Assembly (NCBI GenBank): GCA_947581825.1
Contig: CANPVP010000004.1
Span: 1-64,000, forward strand
Direction: 5' to 3'
DNA: 64,000 nt
Origin: an uncultured Clostridia bacterium
GTDB taxonomy: Bacteria; Bacillota; Clostridia; TANB77; CAG-508
The position numbers were made by a program, and so were the translations under genes. The notes beneath the pieces were generated by a model, which saw nothing but the letters and a program-made list of their open reading frames with translations, had not been told where the DNA came from and searched no databases. Positions within the stretch are counted from its first letter, which is position 1, and the number at the start of each line of letters is the position of its first letter. Shown in pieces: positions 46,482-55,417 of this stretch.

Positions 46482-46510
46482 TTTACAAAATGCTTTAAAT
46501 GCGATACAAT
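46482..46510 (+). promoter_or_regulatory. SigA-type promoter of the tsaE operon
   Basis: TTTACA at 46482-46487 and TACAAT at 46505-46510 are spaced by 17 bases, 26 bases before ATG 46537. Confidence 0.6.
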
Positions 46511-46536
46511 GAAGTATAAAAATTAAGGAGATTATT

Positions 46537-46995
46537 ATGTTTAAATTTGTTTCAAATTCTGAAGTTGATACTTTAAATTTTGCTAAAAATCTAGCTAAAC
46601 AATTGCATACCGGAGATACTATTGTTCTTTGTGGTGAATTAGGTGCTGGGAAAACCAAATTTACTGAAGGGATTCTAACTCATTTTAATCTGCAAAATGA
46701 AATATCTAGCCCTACCTTCACTATTATAAACGAATATACTTCATCAGATATAAATATATATCATTTTGATGTTTACAGATTAAATTCAGTTGACGAATTT
46801 TATGCTATAGGTGGTGAAGAATATTTTTCAAAAGGTATTTGCATTATTGAATGGGGCGAACTTATTGAAGATGCTCTTCCTAAAGATTATATAAAAATAA
46901 CCTTTAATAAAGATTCTTCTAATGAAAATGTAAGAATTTTAAACATAGATTTTATTGGAGATTCAAAATTAGATTTATGTCTCGGAAAGGAATAA
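46537..46995 (+). CDS. tsaE: tRNA threonylcarbamoyladenosine biosynthesis ATPase TsaE
   Basis: The 152-residue protein has the Walker A GELGAGKTKF at about residues 33-42 and the family motifs SSPTFTIINEY, HFDVYRLNS and IIEWGELI. With TsaB and TsaD it makes t6A37 in ANN-decoding tRNAs, which supports decoding accuracy. It starts the tsaE-tsaB-rimI operon. Confidence 0.96.
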   Translation: MFKFVSNSEVDTLNFAKNLAKQLHTGDTIVLCGELGAGKTKFTEGILTHFNLQNEISSPTFTIINEYTSSDINIYHFDVYRLNSVDEFYAIGGEEYFSKGICIIEWGELIEDALPKDYIKITFNKDSSNENVRILNIDFIGDSKLDLCLGKE

Positions 46996-47003
46996 ATAAA
47001 CTC

Positions 47004-47690
47004 ATGAAAATTTTATCAGTCGATACTTCATCTGCAATTTGCTCAGTTGCAGTTTTAGAAAATAATAACGTTTTAAAAGAATTATATGTAGATGATGCTA
47101 ATACGCATTCTACAAAATTAATGCCACTAATTGATTCTTTGCTAAAATCTTTAAATATAACTATCAATGATATTGATTTATTTGCTTGTGGAATTGGTCC
47201 TGGTTCTTTTACAGGAATAAGAATTGGAGTTTCTACTATAAAAGCTTTTGCTGATGTAACTGGAAAACCTGTTGTTGGTGTTACATCTCTAGAAGCTTTA
47301 GCAACAGCTTGCTCTGAAGATGGCATAATATGTTCTTTAATAGATGCTAAGCATGATAATTTATATTTTGGATTATTTGAATGTAAAAATTCAGAATACA
47401 CTAAAACATCTGATTTTTTATTTGAAAATATTAATAATATTATAGATTTTGTAAAAAATAAAAATAATAAAATTATTTTTGTCGGAAATGGTAGCATACT
47501 TTTTAAAGATATGATAGAATCCAAATTAGGAAAAAATGCTTATATTATAGATACTTCTAGTTATGAATATCATACAGCTAGAGCTATTGGTGCTGTAGCT
47601 TTTAGTCGTTTTTCTAAAGGTCTTGTAGGAAATTCTAATACCCTAATACCTTTATATATAAAAAACGTTTCAACAAATTCTAATAAATAG
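47004..47690 (+). CDS. tsaB: tRNA threonylcarbamoyladenosine biosynthesis protein TsaB
   Basis: ATG 47004 (MKILSVDTSS) matches the family; an in-frame upstream ATG at 46977 overlaps tsaE and is unlikely. The 228-residue ASKHA-fold protein shows MKILSVDTSSAICSVAV, HSTKLMPLIDSLL and ACGIGPGSFTGIRIG. TsaB scaffolds TsaD and TsaE. tsaD is not in this cluster. Confidence 0.95.
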   Translation: MKILSVDTSSAICSVAVLENNNVLKELYVDDANTHSTKLMPLIDSLLKSLNITINDIDLFACGIGPGSFTGIRIGVSTIKAFADVTGKPVVGVTSLEALATACSEDGIICSLIDAKHDNLYFGLFECKNSEYTKTSDFLFENINNIIDFVKNKNNKIIFVGNGSILFKDMIESKLGKNAYIIDTSSYEYHTARAIGAVAFSRFSKGLVGNSNTLIPLYIKNVSTNSNK

Positions 47691-47706
47691 AAAGGATTTA
47701 TTTTGA

Positions 47707-48156
47707 ATGGCTAACAATCTTACAATAAGCAAAATGACTTTACAAGATTTATATTCGATACAAAATATTCTTGGATCTGATTTTGATGATTTTTGGACTT
47801 TTTCTATTTTTGAAACTGAACTAAAAAATGAAAACTCTACTTTTTTAATTGCAAAAATTAATCAAGAAATTGTTGGTTTTGTTGGCATTTGGCAAGTTTT
47901 AGATGTTATACATATAACTAATATTGTTACAAAAAAATCTAAGAGAAATTTAGGTATAGCCTCTTCCCTTTTAGAATCTGCAATAAATCTTTCTATTAAA
48001 AAAAGAGCTAGTTCTATAACATTAGAAGTAAATTCTAATAACCTACCTGCAATACACTTATATAAAAAATTTAATTTTGATGAACTTGGTATTAGAAAAA
48101 AATATTATAATGGTTGCGATGATGCCATAATCATGACTAGATTTTTTAATACATAA
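47707..48156 (+). CDS. rimI: Ribosomal-protein-alanine N-acetyltransferase, GNAT
   Basis: The 149-residue GNAT protein has the acetyl-CoA loop in SKRNLGIASSLL (about 80-91), the LEVNSNNLPAIHLYKKFNF block and the C-terminal RKKYYNGCDDAIIMTR, as in RimI. RimI acetylates the N-terminus of ribosomal protein S18. The position directly after tsaB is the usual one. Confidence 0.92.
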   Translation: MANNLTISKMTLQDLYSIQNILGSDFDDFWTFSIFETELKNENSTFLIAKINQEIVGFVGIWQVLDVIHITNIVTKKSKRNLGIASSLLESAINLSIKKRASSITLEVNSNNLPAIHLYKKFNFDELGIRKKYYNGCDDAIIMTRFFNT

Positions 48157-48206
48157 ATAAATGAGAAATACAATTATTTTACATATGATACAAAGGAGAG
48201 ATACTA

Positions 48207-50594
48207 ATGAAAAATAAAAATGAGTTGAACTACAAGGATTTAAAATTAAACTTTGACACTAATTGTTTTAATTTTGACACTACTGCTGAATTATCTGATA
48301 CTTATGTTGGAATTGGACAAGAACGTGGTATTAAAGCCTTAGAATTTGGTCTTAATGTTGATGTTAAAGGTTATAATTTATACTTAGAAGGTCCTAGTGG
48401 TGTTGGAAAAACAAAATATACAAAAAATTATTTGGATACATTAGCAAAAAAGAAAAAAACACCTTGTGATTGGTGCTATATATACAATTTTGACGTTCCA
48501 AATGAACCTATTGCCGTTTCTCTACCTGCCGGTCAAGGAAAAGAATTTAAAGCTACTATGGATTCTTTTATTAAAGATCTTAGAGCCGATTTACAAAAAA
48601 CTTTTAGTACAGAAGATTTTGAAAAAGAAAAATCTTTAATTCGTCAAAACTTTGAACAACAAAGAGTTAAACTTTTAGACTCATTAAATGAAGATTCAAA
48701 AAAATATGGTTTTGAAGTAAAAACCGCTCAAAATGGAATTTATATGATGCCTATTATAGATGGAAAAACTCTTCAAGAAGATGATTTTGATAAACTTGAT
48801 GATGAAACAAAAAAACAATTTGAAGAAAAGTCTAGCATTGTGCAAGAACAAATTATGTCTGTAATTGGTGAAATTAAACGTTTAGAAAAAGAAGCTGATA
48901 AAAAAATTGATGAATGGCAATCTAATATCGCTCTTTTAACTATAAATGTTCATATAAACTTTGTTAAATCAAAATATAAGAGAAATAAGAAAATAACAAC
49001 TTTCTTAAATAATATTAAGCAAGATGTTTTAAATAATATACAATTCTTTACTACTCCTGAAGAACCTTCTCAACCTAATATACCAAATAAGCCTGAATCA
49101 CCAAAACCTTGGCTTAATTATAGAGTTAATTTGTTTGTAGACAATAGTAAATTAGAAGGTGCTCCTGTAATAATGGACTCTAATTATCTATATCATAATA
49201 TATTTGGAAAATTAGAATATGAAAATTATTTTGGCTCTTTAAGAACTGATTTTACCATGTTAAGACCTGGACTTCTTCATAATGCTAATGGTGGATATAT
49301 TATATTTCAAGCTAAAGATTTACTTTCAAATCCAGCTTGTTATGAAGCTTTAAAAAAAGCTTTAAGGTCAAAAGAATTATCAATAGAAAATAATATGGAA
49401 CAACGTTCTGCTATGGTTATAATATCTTTGAAACCTGAACCTATTCCTTTAGATTTAAAAATTATCTTAATTGGTAACTCTGAAATTTATCATACCCTAC
49501 TTTCTGTAGATTCGGATTTCAGAAAGTTATTTAAAATTAAAGTTGAATTTGAAGATGACGCTCCTCAAAATAACGAAAATGCTTTAAAATTAGCACATTT
49601 CATACATTCTTTTTGTGAGCAAGAGCAATTACCTCATTTAGATCGTAAAGCTGTTGGAAGAATAATCGAATATTCTTCTCGACTTGCTAATGATAGAGAC
49701 AAATTATCTACAAAATTCAATGCCCTCGCTCAAATAATCGGCGAAGCTTGTACTTGGGCAAAAATGTCAAAAGCAAAAGTTGTTACAGAAGATTTTGTTC
49801 AAAAGGCTTTGGCTGAAAGAGTTGAAAGAGTAAAAAAATATGATACAAAATATTCAGAAATGATAAAAGAAAACTCTTTACTTATAGATACGGATGGTTT
49901 TAAAGTTGGTCAAATTAACGGCTTAACCATAATGTCTATTGGTGACTATACTTTCGGTATGCCATCTAGAATTACTGCTGCTGCATATACAGGAAAGCAA
50001 GGCATTATTAACATAGAAAGAGAAGTTGAGCTTTCTGGTTCCTCACACTCTAAGGGTGTATATATTCTTAGTGGTTATATTGGAGAATTATTTGCACAAG
50101 ACATTCCCCTTTCTCTTACTGCTAGTATTTGTTTTGAACAATTATACAATGGTGTAGATGGAGATAGTGCTTCTAGTACAGAATTATATGCTCTACTTTC
50201 TACCCTATCTGGAGTTCCAATTAATCAATCTATTGCAGTTACAGGTTCAGTAAATCAAAAAGGCGAAATACAACCTATTGGTGGAGTTAATGAAAAAATC
50301 GAAGGATTTTATAAAATATGTAAAATGCGCGGTTTAACTGGTAAACAAGGTGTTATGATTCCTATTCAAAACGTAAGAAATCTTAATCTTGATGATGACG
50401 TTGTTGATGCTGTAAAAAATGGAAAATTCCATATATATGCTATATCAACTATTGAAGAAGGTATTGAAGTTTTAACTAATGTACCTGCTGGGAAAAAAGA
50501 TAAAAATGGTAAATTCCCTGCTGGAAGCATAAATTATTTGGCTTATGAAAAATTAAAAAAATATGCAAAAAATAGTCCAAGAGAATTTTATTAA
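48207..50594 (+). CDS. Lon-type ATP-dependent protease (AAA + S16)
   Basis: The 795-residue protein has an N-terminal AAA module with Walker A GPSGVGKTKYT (about 62-72), a coiled-coil insertion (about 110-260), a second ATPase segment with RPGLLHNANGGYIIFQ, and a C-terminal S16 peptidase domain. The catalytic Ser is in DGDSASSTELYALLS and the Lys in GGVNEKIEGFYK. This is the LonB/C-like group found alongside classical Lon in Firmicutes. It follows rimI by 50 bases with its own AAGGAG. Confidence 0.92.
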   Translation: MKNKNELNYKDLKLNFDTNCFNFDTTAELSDTYVGIGQERGIKALEFGLNVDVKGYNLYLEGPSGVGKTKYTKNYLDTLAKKKKTPCDWCYIYNFDVPNEPIAVSLPAGQGKEFKATMDSFIKDLRADLQKTFSTEDFEKEKSLIRQNFEQQRVKLLDSLNEDSKKYGFEVKTAQNGIYMMPIIDGKTLQEDDFDKLDDETKKQFEEKSSIVQEQIMSVIGEIKRLEKEADKKIDEWQSNIALLTINVHINFVKSKYKRNKKITTFLNNIKQDVLNNIQFFTTPEEPSQPNIPNKPESPKPWLNYRVNLFVDNSKLEGAPVIMDSNYLYHNIFGKLEYENYFGSLRTDFTMLRPGLLHNANGGYIIFQAKDLLSNPACYEALKKALRSKELSIENNMEQRSAMVIISLKPEPIPLDLKIILIGNSEIYHTLLSVDSDFRKLFKIKVEFEDDAPQNNENALKLAHFIHSFCEQEQLPHLDRKAVGRIIEYSSRLANDRDKLSTKFNALAQIIGEACTWAKMSKAKVVTEDFVQKALAERVERVKKYDTKYSEMIKENSLLIDTDGFKVGQINGLTIMSIGDYTFGMPSRITAAAYTGKQGIINIEREVELSGSSHSKGVYILSGYIGELFAQDIPLSLTASICFEQLYNGVDGDSASSTELYALLSTLSGVPINQSIAVTGSVNQKGEIQPIGGVNEKIEGFYKICKMRGLTGKQGVMIPIQNVRNLNLDDDVVDAVKNGKFHIYAISTIEEGIEVLTNVPAGKKDKNGKFPAGSINYLAYEKLKKYAKNSPREFY

Positions 50595-50605
50595 AATATA
50601 CAAAA

Positions 50606-50720
50606 AAAGCGGATTAACAAATTCTAAATAACAAAGTTATTAAGAATTTGTAACATTCGCATAATTCTCTAGTACGGAGCTTTTCTCTTTCTTTGAAAGA
50701 GAAAATTCCTACTATATAAA
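50606..50720 (+). repeat. Dispersed two-hairpin repeat element, copy B
   Basis: Hairpin 1 pairs ACAAATTCT-ATAAC with GTTAT-AGAATTTGT (50617-50651). Hairpin 2 is TTTTCTCTTTC-ttt-GAAAGAGAAAA (50681-50705). Shared blocks with 28833-28944 are AAAGCGGA at the start, CATAATT, GTAC-GA between the hairpins and CCTAC-ATATAAA at the end, while the stems differ but stay paired. It lies between the Lon-type gene and the rplS terminator. Confidence 0.65.
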
Positions 50721-50756
50721 AAAAGAATTTTGATTAAAATCAAAATTCTTTTTTAT
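50716..50756. terminator. Terminator between rplS and the Lon-type gene
   Basis: AAAGAATTTTGATT / AATCAAAATTCTTT is a long perfect inverted repeat with A- and T-runs on its sides, suitable for both converging units. Confidence 0.85.
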
Positions 50757-50758
50757 TT

Positions 50759-51310
50759 CTATTCAGCTTTTTTTGTTTCTTCTTTTTTATCAGCTTTAGC
50801 TTCAACCTTTTTTTCAGTTTTAGCTTCTTCTTTCTTTTCTGCTTTTGCTTCAGCTTTAACCTCTTTAACTTCTTCTACTGGAGCTTCTACATTTTCTTCA
50901 ACTACTTCTTCAGTAGCTGGTACTTCTAATTCTTCTTTAACAACTATTTCTTTGTTTTCAATTCTTGCACCTAATTTTTCTTTAGTCTTAGATGCTTTTC
51001 CTATTCTATCTCTTAAATAGTATAATTTTGCTCTTCTTGCTTTACCTACTCTTACTACTTCTATTTTTTCAACCATTGGTGAATGTAATAAGAATGTTTT
51101 TTCAACACCAACACCATAAGAAATTCTTCTTACTGTGAAAGTTTCTGTTAATCCTCCACCTTGTTTTTTAATTATTATTCCTTCAAAAACTTGGATTCTT
51201 TCTCTATTTCCTTCTTTTACTCTAACATGAACTCTAACTGTATTTCCTATGTCTAATACAGGTACTTTACTTTTTAATTGTTCATGCTCTATTGATTTAA
51301 TAATATCCAT
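50759..51310 (-). CDS. rplS: Ribosomal protein L19 with charged C-terminal tail
   Basis: Residues 1-115 are a normal L19 ([56 protein letters not shown]). The protein continues to 183 residues with a tail of Glu, Lys, Ala and Val ([20 protein letters not shown] and similar repeats). L19 is usually about 115 residues, so the tail is an addition. It is last in the rpsP-rimM-trmD-rplS operon. A structured leader precedes it. Confidence 0.95.
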   Translation of the reverse strand: MDIIKSIEHEQLKSKVPVLDIGNTVRVHVRVKEGNRERIQVFEGIIIKKQGGGLTETFTVRRISYGVGVEKTFLLHSPMVEKIEVVRVGKARRAKLYYLRDRIGKASKTKEKLGARIENKEIVVKEELEVPATEEVVEENVEAPVEEVKEVKAEAKAEKKEEAKTEKKVEAKADKKEETKKAE

Positions 51311-51329
51311 TTAAAATTCTCCTTCCTGC

Positions 51330-51361
51330 CTCTTATCTGGGCAAACTAAAGATGAGAAGAG
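51330..51361 (-). promoter_or_regulatory. Structured leader upstream of rplS, possible L19 autoregulatory element
   Basis: On the minus strand CTCTT...ATCT-ttagtttgccc-AGAT-AAGAG forms a two-part stem directly before the Shine-Dalgarno of rplS. Firmicute rplS genes often carry an L19 leader; identity with that family is a guess. Confidence 0.4.
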
Positions 51362-51367
51362 TACCTT

Positions 51368-52054
51368 TTAATTACTCTGCATCTTCAAATCATTTAATAA
51401 ATCAGGTCTTTTTTCACCTGTAATCTTAATAGATTGTTCTTCTCTCCATTTTTTTATATTACCATGATGACCACTTTTAAGAACTTCTGGTATTTTTTTT
51501 CCGTGAAACTCTTCTGGTCTTGTATACTGAGGATATTCCAACATTCCGTTAGAAAAAGATTCTTCTTCAGTTGAAGCTTCATTTAAAACTCCATTTATGT
51601 ACCTTGATATTGAATCAATAAGTACCATTGCTGGTAACTCTCCTCCTGTTAATACATAATCACCTATAGAGATTTCTTCATCTACTATTTCATCTATTAC
51701 TCTTTGATCAATTCCTTCATAATGTCCGCATAGCAAAATAATATGTTTTTCTTTGCTAAACATTTTTACTTTTTGTTGATTAAAAACCTTTCCTTGAGGA
51801 GATAAGTATATAACTTTTGCATTTTCTTTTTGTTCTATAGAATTATATGCATCATATACAACATCTGGTCTAATTACCATTCCGGCTCCTCCACCATATG
51901 GAGTATCATCTACTTTTTTATGTTTATCTTTAGAAAAATCACGAATATTTATTAAATTAATATCTATTAATTCTTTTTCTATTGCTCTTCCTATTATACT
52001 TTCCTGCAAAGCCTGAAACATTTCTGGAAAAAGCGTTAAAACATCAAATTTCAT
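51368..52054 (-). CDS. trmD: tRNA (guanine-37-N1)-methyltransferase
   Basis: The 228-residue SPOUT enzyme shows FDVLTLFPEMFQ, DDTPYGGGAGMV, LLCGHYEGIDQRV, SIGDYVLTGGELPAM and YTRPEEFHG. It makes m1G37 in tRNAs with G36-G37 and thereby prevents +1 frameshifting. This matters here because the atypical tRNA-Gly in the window has G37 but is preceded by C36, so it would probably not be a TrmD substrate. Confidence 0.97.
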   Translation of the reverse strand: MKFDVLTLFPEMFQALQESIIGRAIEKELIDINLINIRDFSKDKHKKVDDTPYGGGAGMVIRPDVVYDAYNSIEQKENAKVIYLSPQGKVFNQQKVKMFSKEKHIILLCGHYEGIDQRVIDEIVDEEISIGDYVLTGGELPAMVLIDSISRYINGVLNEASTEEESFSNGMLEYPQYTRPEEFHGKKIPEVLKSGHHGNIKKWREEQSIKITGEKRPDLLNDLKMQSN

Positions 52055-52062
52055 TATCTCTC

Positions 52063-52569
52063 CTATATTAGTCCATCTATTAAATGAACAATTACTTTTT
52101 TGTTTTCTAAATCAACTTTTTTTATTACTTCTTTTATAGCAGGTAGTAAGATTTGCTTGCCAATTTCATTTTTTACAACATAAACATCATTGCTTCCAGT
52201 TGGAAAAACATCACACAATATTCCTAATAGTTCATTTTCATCAGAATAAACTTCTAGGCCAATTAAATCTACTATAAAGTATGAATCTTTTTCTAACTTT
52301 ACCGCATTGCTTCTCTCTATTTTTAAGTAGCAATTCTTTAAAGCAATGGTATCATTTATATCATCTATTCCTTTAAATTTAAGTAATACAAGGTTTTTAC
52401 TATATTTGACATCTTCTATAGTATATTCTTTTAAAGCTTTTCCTTGCTCTACATATACTGTTTTTAATCTTTCAAATCTAGTAATATCATCTGTAAAAGG
52501 AACTACTTTTACAAAACCTTTTATTCCATATGAATTTACAATTTGACCAATTTCAAAAATCTCTTGCAT
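52063..52569 (-). CDS. rimM: Ribosome maturation factor RimM
   Basis: The 168-residue protein has the N-terminal RimM barrel (IGQIVNSYGIKGFVKVVPFTD) and a C-terminal PRC barrel with SYFIVDLIGLEVYS and GSNDVYVV. It assists 30S maturation. It lies between khpA and trmD in a conserved order. Confidence 0.95.
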   Translation of the reverse strand: MQEIFEIGQIVNSYGIKGFVKVVPFTDDITRFERLKTVYVEQGKALKEYTIEDVKYSKNLVLLKFKGIDDINDTIALKNCYLKIERSNAVKLEKDSYFIVDLIGLEVYSDENELLGILCDVFPTGSNDVYVVKNEIGKQILLPAIKEVIKKVDLENKKVIVHLIDGLI

Positions 52570-52583
52570 CCTAACTTCCTATA

Positions 52584-52814
52584 CTATCCTATAAATTCTA
52601 TTGATACTTTCTTTTGCTCTTTTGCTGCAACAGCTCTTACTACAGTTCTTATTGCTTTTGCAATTCTTCCTTGTTTACCAATTATTTTTCCCATGTCTTT
52701 TTCAGCAACAACTACTTCAAAAGTTATACCATTATCTTTTTCAACTTCCTTAATTGAAACTGAATCTGCATCATCAACTAGAGTCTTAATAATTGTTTCT
52801 AAAGTTTGTTTCAT
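52584..52814 (-). CDS. khpA: KH domain RNA-binding protein KhpA
   Basis: The 76-residue single KH domain has the GKIIGKQGRIAKAIRTVVRA motif, with GKQG as the GxxG loop. KhpA (YlqC) binds RNA with KhpB in Firmicutes. The location between rpsP and rimM is the usual one. Confidence 0.93.
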   Translation of the reverse strand: MKQTLETIIKTLVDDADSVSIKEVEKDNGITFEVVVAEKDMGKIIGKQGRIAKAIRTVVRAVAAKEQKKVSIEFIG

Positions 52815-52824
52815 AAAATCCTCC

Positions 52825-53055
52825 TTAAGCTTTTGCTATTAATGCTTTTACTTTATCTGTTGGCTGAGCTCCATTTTTTATCCAAGCCTCAACTTTCTCT
52901 TTGTCTAATACTACTGTAGATGGTTTTGTCATAGGATCGAATGTTCCTATTTGTTCAATGATTTTTCCATCTCTTGGAGATTTAGAATCTGCAACTACTA
53001 TATGATAGAATGGTGCTTTCTTCTTTCCAACTCTTTGTAATCTTATTTTTACCAT
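52825..53055 (-). CDS. rpsP: Ribosomal protein S16
   Basis: The 76-residue protein has the S16 start [28 protein letters not shown] pattern ([17 protein letters not shown]) and [19 protein letters not shown] Shine-Dalgarno precedes ATG 53055. It follows ffh within the conserved ylxM-ffh-rpsP cluster. Confidence 0.96.
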   Translation of the reverse strand: MVKIRLQRVGKKKAPFYHIVVADSKSPRDGKIIEQIGTFDPMTKPSTVVLDKEKVEAWIKNGAQPTDKVKALIAKA

Positions 53056-53107
53056 GATTTCACCCCCTGAAAATTGCTATATATTATTATAAAATTTAAT
53101 ATCTATT

Positions 53108-54466
53108 TTATATTTTGAAGTTTTTCAAATCTTTAGGATTCATTCCTTTTAAATTCTTAAGCATATTTTTCATACCCTTTTCAGATTTTACCTGCTTCAT
53201 CATTTTTTGTGTAACCTCAAATGAGTTCATAAACTTATTTATATCTTGCACTGTTGTTCCAGATCCTGCTGCAATTCTTTTTCTTCTACTTCCATTTAAA
53301 ATTTTTGGATCTTTTCTTTCTTTTTGAGTCATAGAACATATCATTGCTTCTATTTTGTCAAATTCCTTTTCATCAACTTTAATGTTTTTTAGTTGACTCA
53401 TTCCTGGTAGCATTTTTAATATAGAAGAAAAAGATCCCATTTTTTTCATTTGCCTTAACTGTGTTAAATAATCATTTAAGTCAAATTGTTGTTTTTTTAA
53501 TGTTTCTTCTAATTTTAAAGCTTCTTCTTCATCAAATGCTTCTTCTGCTTTTTCTATAATTGAAAGTACATCACCCATTCCTAATATTCTTGAAGCCATT
53601 CTTTCTGGATGAAATACTTCTAAATCACTTAGTTTCTCACCTGTTGCTGCAAATTTTATCGGTCTGTTTGTAACTTTTTTTACAGAAAGTGCAGCACCAC
53701 CACGTGTATCACCATCTAATTTAGTAAGAACAACACCATCTATTCCAACTTGTTCATTAAATGTTGTAGCTACATTAACAGCATCTTGACCTGTCATAGA
53801 ATCAACAACTAATAAAATTTCATGAGGTTTTATATTGACTTTTAATCTTTTCAATTCTTCCATTAAAGCTTCATCAATATGCAATCTACCAGCAGTATCT
53901 ATAATTATAACATCATTTAATTTAGACATTGCAACATTCATCGCTTGTCTTGCAATTTGCACAACATCTTTTGATGTTTCACTAGCAAATACTGGTATAT
54001 TTAATTGTGCTCCTACAACTTGTAATTGTTTTATAGCTGCTGGTCTGTAAATATCACAAGCAACTAGTAATGGCTTTTTACCTTCTTTTCTTAATAGGTT
54101 AGCAAGTTTACCTGCTGTAGTAGTTTTTCCTGAACCTTGAAGTCCTACTAACATTATTATAGTTGGAGGATTAGGAGTGAAATTTATTTTACTACTTGTT
54201 CCTCCTAGTAGTTCAACTAATTCATCTTTAACAATTTTAATTACTTGTTGACCTGGAGTTAGTGATTTTAAAACATCTTGCCCCAAAGCTTTTTCATTTA
54301 TTGTTGAGATAAACTCTTTAACTATCTTGTAATTTACATCGGCTTCTAGAAGTGCTAATTTGACTTCTCTAAGCATTTCTTTTAAATCAGACTCTGTTAC
54401 TCTTGCTTTACCTCTGAATTTATTTGTAATTGCTTGTAATCTTGAAGATAACCCCTCAAATGCCAT
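53108..54466 (-). CDS. ffh: Signal recognition particle protein Ffh
   Basis: The 452-residue protein has the N domain, the GTPase G domain (GLQGSGKTTTAGKLA, DTAGRLHIDE, TKLDGDTRGG) and a methionine-rich M domain at the C-terminus that binds 4.5S RNA. It directs membrane proteins cotranslationally. AGGGAGGT precedes ATG 54466, 18 bases after ylxM. Confidence 0.97.
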   Translation of the reverse strand: MAFEGLSSRLQAITNKFRGKARVTESDLKEMLREVKLALLEADVNYKIVKEFISTINEKALGQDVLKSLTPGQQVIKIVKDELVELLGGTSSKINFTPNPPTIIMLVGLQGSGKTTTAGKLANLLRKEGKKPLLVACDIYRPAAIKQLQVVGAQLNIPVFASETSKDVVQIARQAMNVAMSKLNDVIIIDTAGRLHIDEALMEELKRLKVNIKPHEILLVVDSMTGQDAVNVATTFNEQVGIDGVVLTKLDGDTRGGAALSVKKVTNRPIKFAATGEKLSDLEVFHPERMASRILGMGDVLSIIEKAEEAFDEEEALKLEETLKKQQFDLNDYLTQLRQMKKMGSFSSILKMLPGMSQLKNIKVDEKEFDKIEAMICSMTQKERKDPKILNGSRRKRIAAGSGTTVQDINKFMNSFEVTQKMMKQVKSEKGMKNMLKNLKGMNPKDLKNFKI

Positions 54467-54484
54467 GTGGTACCTCCCTCATTT

Positions 54485-54832
54485 TTAGACTAAATAGTTT
54501 AATTCTTGTTTTATGTGCTCTAAAATATTTGCTATTTGTTCATCTGAAAATTTAGTTTGAATTTTTGTTAATTCTGATAATATTTCGCTTATTTTTTCTT
54601 CTTGACTTATCATCCTTTTCATTATTCCTAGCTTTTCTTCGAACTCGAAAAGTTTATGTTCCCCCTTTTTTATATTGTCTCTTGCTGCTTGTCGTGTTAT
54701 TCCTTCATTTTCTGCTATTTCAGATAAAGACAAATCATTATTATAGTAATCATTTAAAAAATTGTATTGTTTTTCAGTTAAAAGCTTTCCATATATTTCA
54801 CAAAGCATACTTACTTCAACATTTTTTTCCAT
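54485..54832 (-). CDS. ylxM: YlxM family DNA-binding protein
   Basis: The 115-residue protein has a sigma-70 region 4-like helix-turn-helix: LTEKQYNFLNDYYNNDLSLSEIAENEGITRQAARDNIKKGE. YlxM (p13) is a putative SRP-linked regulator and typically sits directly before ffh, as here. Confidence 0.93.
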   Translation of the reverse strand: MEKNVEVSMLCEIYGKLLTEKQYNFLNDYYNNDLSLSEIAENEGITRQAARDNIKKGEHKLFEFEEKLGIMKRMISQEEKISEILSELTKIQTKFSDEQIANILEHIKQELNYLV

Positions 54833-54927
54833 AATAATACCTCTTCTTTTCTGTAATGCTTATATACTTTACACCCTTTTTGTGATTTTGTCAATAGGTT
54901 TAAGCGAAATTTCTAGCAAATCAGTGC

Positions 54928-54959
54928 AAAAAAAGAAAGGCATTAATGCCTTTCTTTTT
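54928..54959 (-). terminator. Terminator of the HU gene
   Basis: AAAGAAAGGCATT / AATGCCTTTCTTT is a perfect palindrome followed on the minus strand by a T-run. Confidence 0.85.
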
Positions 54960-54992
54960 CATAGTACTATGTTATATATCATACTACTTCTA

Positions 54993-55268
54993 TTAGTTAT
55001 TAACAACATCTTTTAAAGCTTTACCAGCTTTGAATACTGGAGCTTTTGAAGCAGGTATTTTAATTTCTTCTTTAGTTTGTGGATTTCTACCTTTTCTAGC
55101 TGCTCTTTTTCTTACTTCAAAAGAACCGAAACCAACTAATTGTACTTTGTCTCCTTTAACTAATGCTTCTGTAATAACTTCTGTTACAGCATTTAATGTA
55201 GCTTCAGCATTTTTCTTTGTGTCTCCTGTTTTAGCAGCTATTGCCGCGATTAAATCAGATTTGTTCAT
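54993..55268 (-). CDS. hup: DNA-binding protein HU
   Basis: ATG 55268 ([15 protein letters not shown]) is the canonical start, behind ATAGGAGG; an in-frame ATG at 55292 is not needed. The 91-residue protein has the DNA-binding arm [18 protein letters not shown] and a normal C-terminus ([16 protein letters not shown]). It is a nucleoid architectural protein, in its own unit with a terminator. Confidence 0.96.
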   Translation of the reverse strand: MNKSDLIAAIAAKTGDTKKNAEATLNAVTEVITEALVKGDKVQLVGFGSFEVRKRAARKGRNPQTKEEIKIPASKAPVFKAGKALKDVVNN

Positions 55269-55417
55269 TTTTTTACCTCCTATAAAGTTCATATGTAGAT
55301 TTACACCTACTAATATGTTTATTCGTCAAATTTATATAAAACCCTTCTTTTTTTTCATTATTTTTTTCTCTATCCGTTGATATATCTAGTTTTAGTCAAA
55401 TTGTACATTTTTATTTC

